Origin: Niallia sp. Man26
Lineage (GTDB): Bacteria > Bacillota > Bacilli > Bacillales > Cytobacillaceae
NCBI RefSeq assembly: GCF_022049065.2
Contig: NZ_CP095744.1
Location: 124,001-188,000 of the forward strand
Direction: 5' to 3'
DNA: 64,000 bases
The notes under the pieces were generated by a model, which was given only the letters and a program-made list of their open reading frames with translations, did no database searches and was not told the origin of the DNA. How positions within the stretch are numbered: the first letter of the stretch is position 1; every line of letters starts with the position of its first letter. Below, piece after piece: positions 63,824 through 64,000 of the stretch. The translations under genes and the position numbers were made by a program.

Positions 63824-64000
63824 CGAAAAAGGTTTCTTCCGTCTGGAAAAAGACAAAGAGGCAGTGGCTGAATTCCTTGTATCGGAAATCGAGCCGAAAT
63901 TGATTCGTTTTGAATCTGTGGCACAAAAATTTACTTATATGGTGGAAAAAGATTTCTATTATCCACAAGTGCTGGAACAATACAGCATATCTGACATTGA
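63783..64000 (+). CDS. nrdE: Class Ib ribonucleotide reductase alpha subunit, 3' end outside window
   Basis: The frame from ATG 63783 reads MRHIELNNEVTQLNEKGFFR then LEKDKEAVAEFLVSEIEPKL and continues open to the window end (72 residues). This is the N-terminal region of NrdE (EL/IQLNNE opening, KDKEAV segment). The enzyme reduces ribonucleoside diphosphates with NrdF. It overlaps nrdI and is translationally coupled. The weak ribosome site (AAAGGGTGC, about 14 bases upstream) fits coupling. Confidence 0.88.
   Translation, partial: MRHIELNNEVTQLNEKGFFRLEKDKEAVAEFLVSEIEPKLIRFESVAQKFTYMVEKDFYYPQVLEQYSISDI

Overview
The window is about 64 kb of low-GC chromosome from an endospore-forming Bacillaceae bacterium (Bacillus / Niallia-like; genus not certain). 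Evidence is AAAGGAGG-type ribosome sites, TTG/GTG starts, two KinB-like kinases, CwlJ, DUF3231 proteins, a Spo0M-like protein, a Zur regulon of zinc-free ribosomal proteins and sigma-K-like promoters. No rRNA, tRNA, prophage or CRISPR array was seen.

Layout. 0-9 kb: the 3' end of a CorC/HlyC-type gene, a diguanylate cyclase, an orphan sensor kinase, a small Xre regulator with twin palindromic operators, a decayed IS200/IS605 element with intact tnpB, a DUF3231 protein and a KinB-like kinase. 9-14 kb: an orphan PTS IIC gene with a cre-like site, a frameshifted membrane-protein gene, a cytochrome P450, an Hfq paralogue and a second DUF3231 protein. 14-20 kb: a YitT protein, then arsR-arsB-CoA-disulfide reductase/rhodanese-OsmC behind a perfect ArsR-type palindrome, then a histidine leader-peptide attenuator in front of an internally deleted hisS-like gene. 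20-31 kb: a GPH sugar symporter, cwlJ, a second KinB-like kinase, a LacI regulator with a GH36 alpha-galactosidase, and a PAS-GAF-GGDEF-EAL protein. 31-33 kb: a Zur-type zinc-starvation cluster (zinc-free L33 and S14, an unknown protein, a COG0523 GTPase). 33-42 kb: a guanidine catabolic operon (guanidine/urea carboxylase, two DUF1989 deiminase subunits, allophanate hydrolase) and an APC permease, each behind its own guanidine-I riboswitch. 42-51 kb: an LtaS-type synthase, MerR regulator, DUF554 and tandem CBO0543 membrane proteins, an MFS transporter, a decayed methyltransferase gene containing an IS605-like end, and SUKH and GNAT proteins.

51-64 kb is the most interesting part. A three-gene set resembling mnxE-mnxF-mnxG (a 1218-residue, six-cupredoxin-domain multicopper oxidase of the spore-surface Mn(II) oxidase type) lies with several related small-barrel proteins, a His/Cys-repeat protein, a Cys/His-rich small protein, a CopC-CopD (YcnJ-like) copper importer and a YtkA-like lipoprotein. 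Several transcription units have sigma-K-like promoters, which fits assembly in the late mother cell. Just beyond lies a canonical yybP-ykoY manganese riboswitch with two tandem terminators. Its only downstream reading frame is a 41-residue FbpB-like basic protein. The start of a class Ib ribonucleotide reductase operon (nrdI-nrdE), whose NrdF partner commonly uses manganese, ends the window.

All functions are read from sequence and remembered family features. No search or folding program was run.
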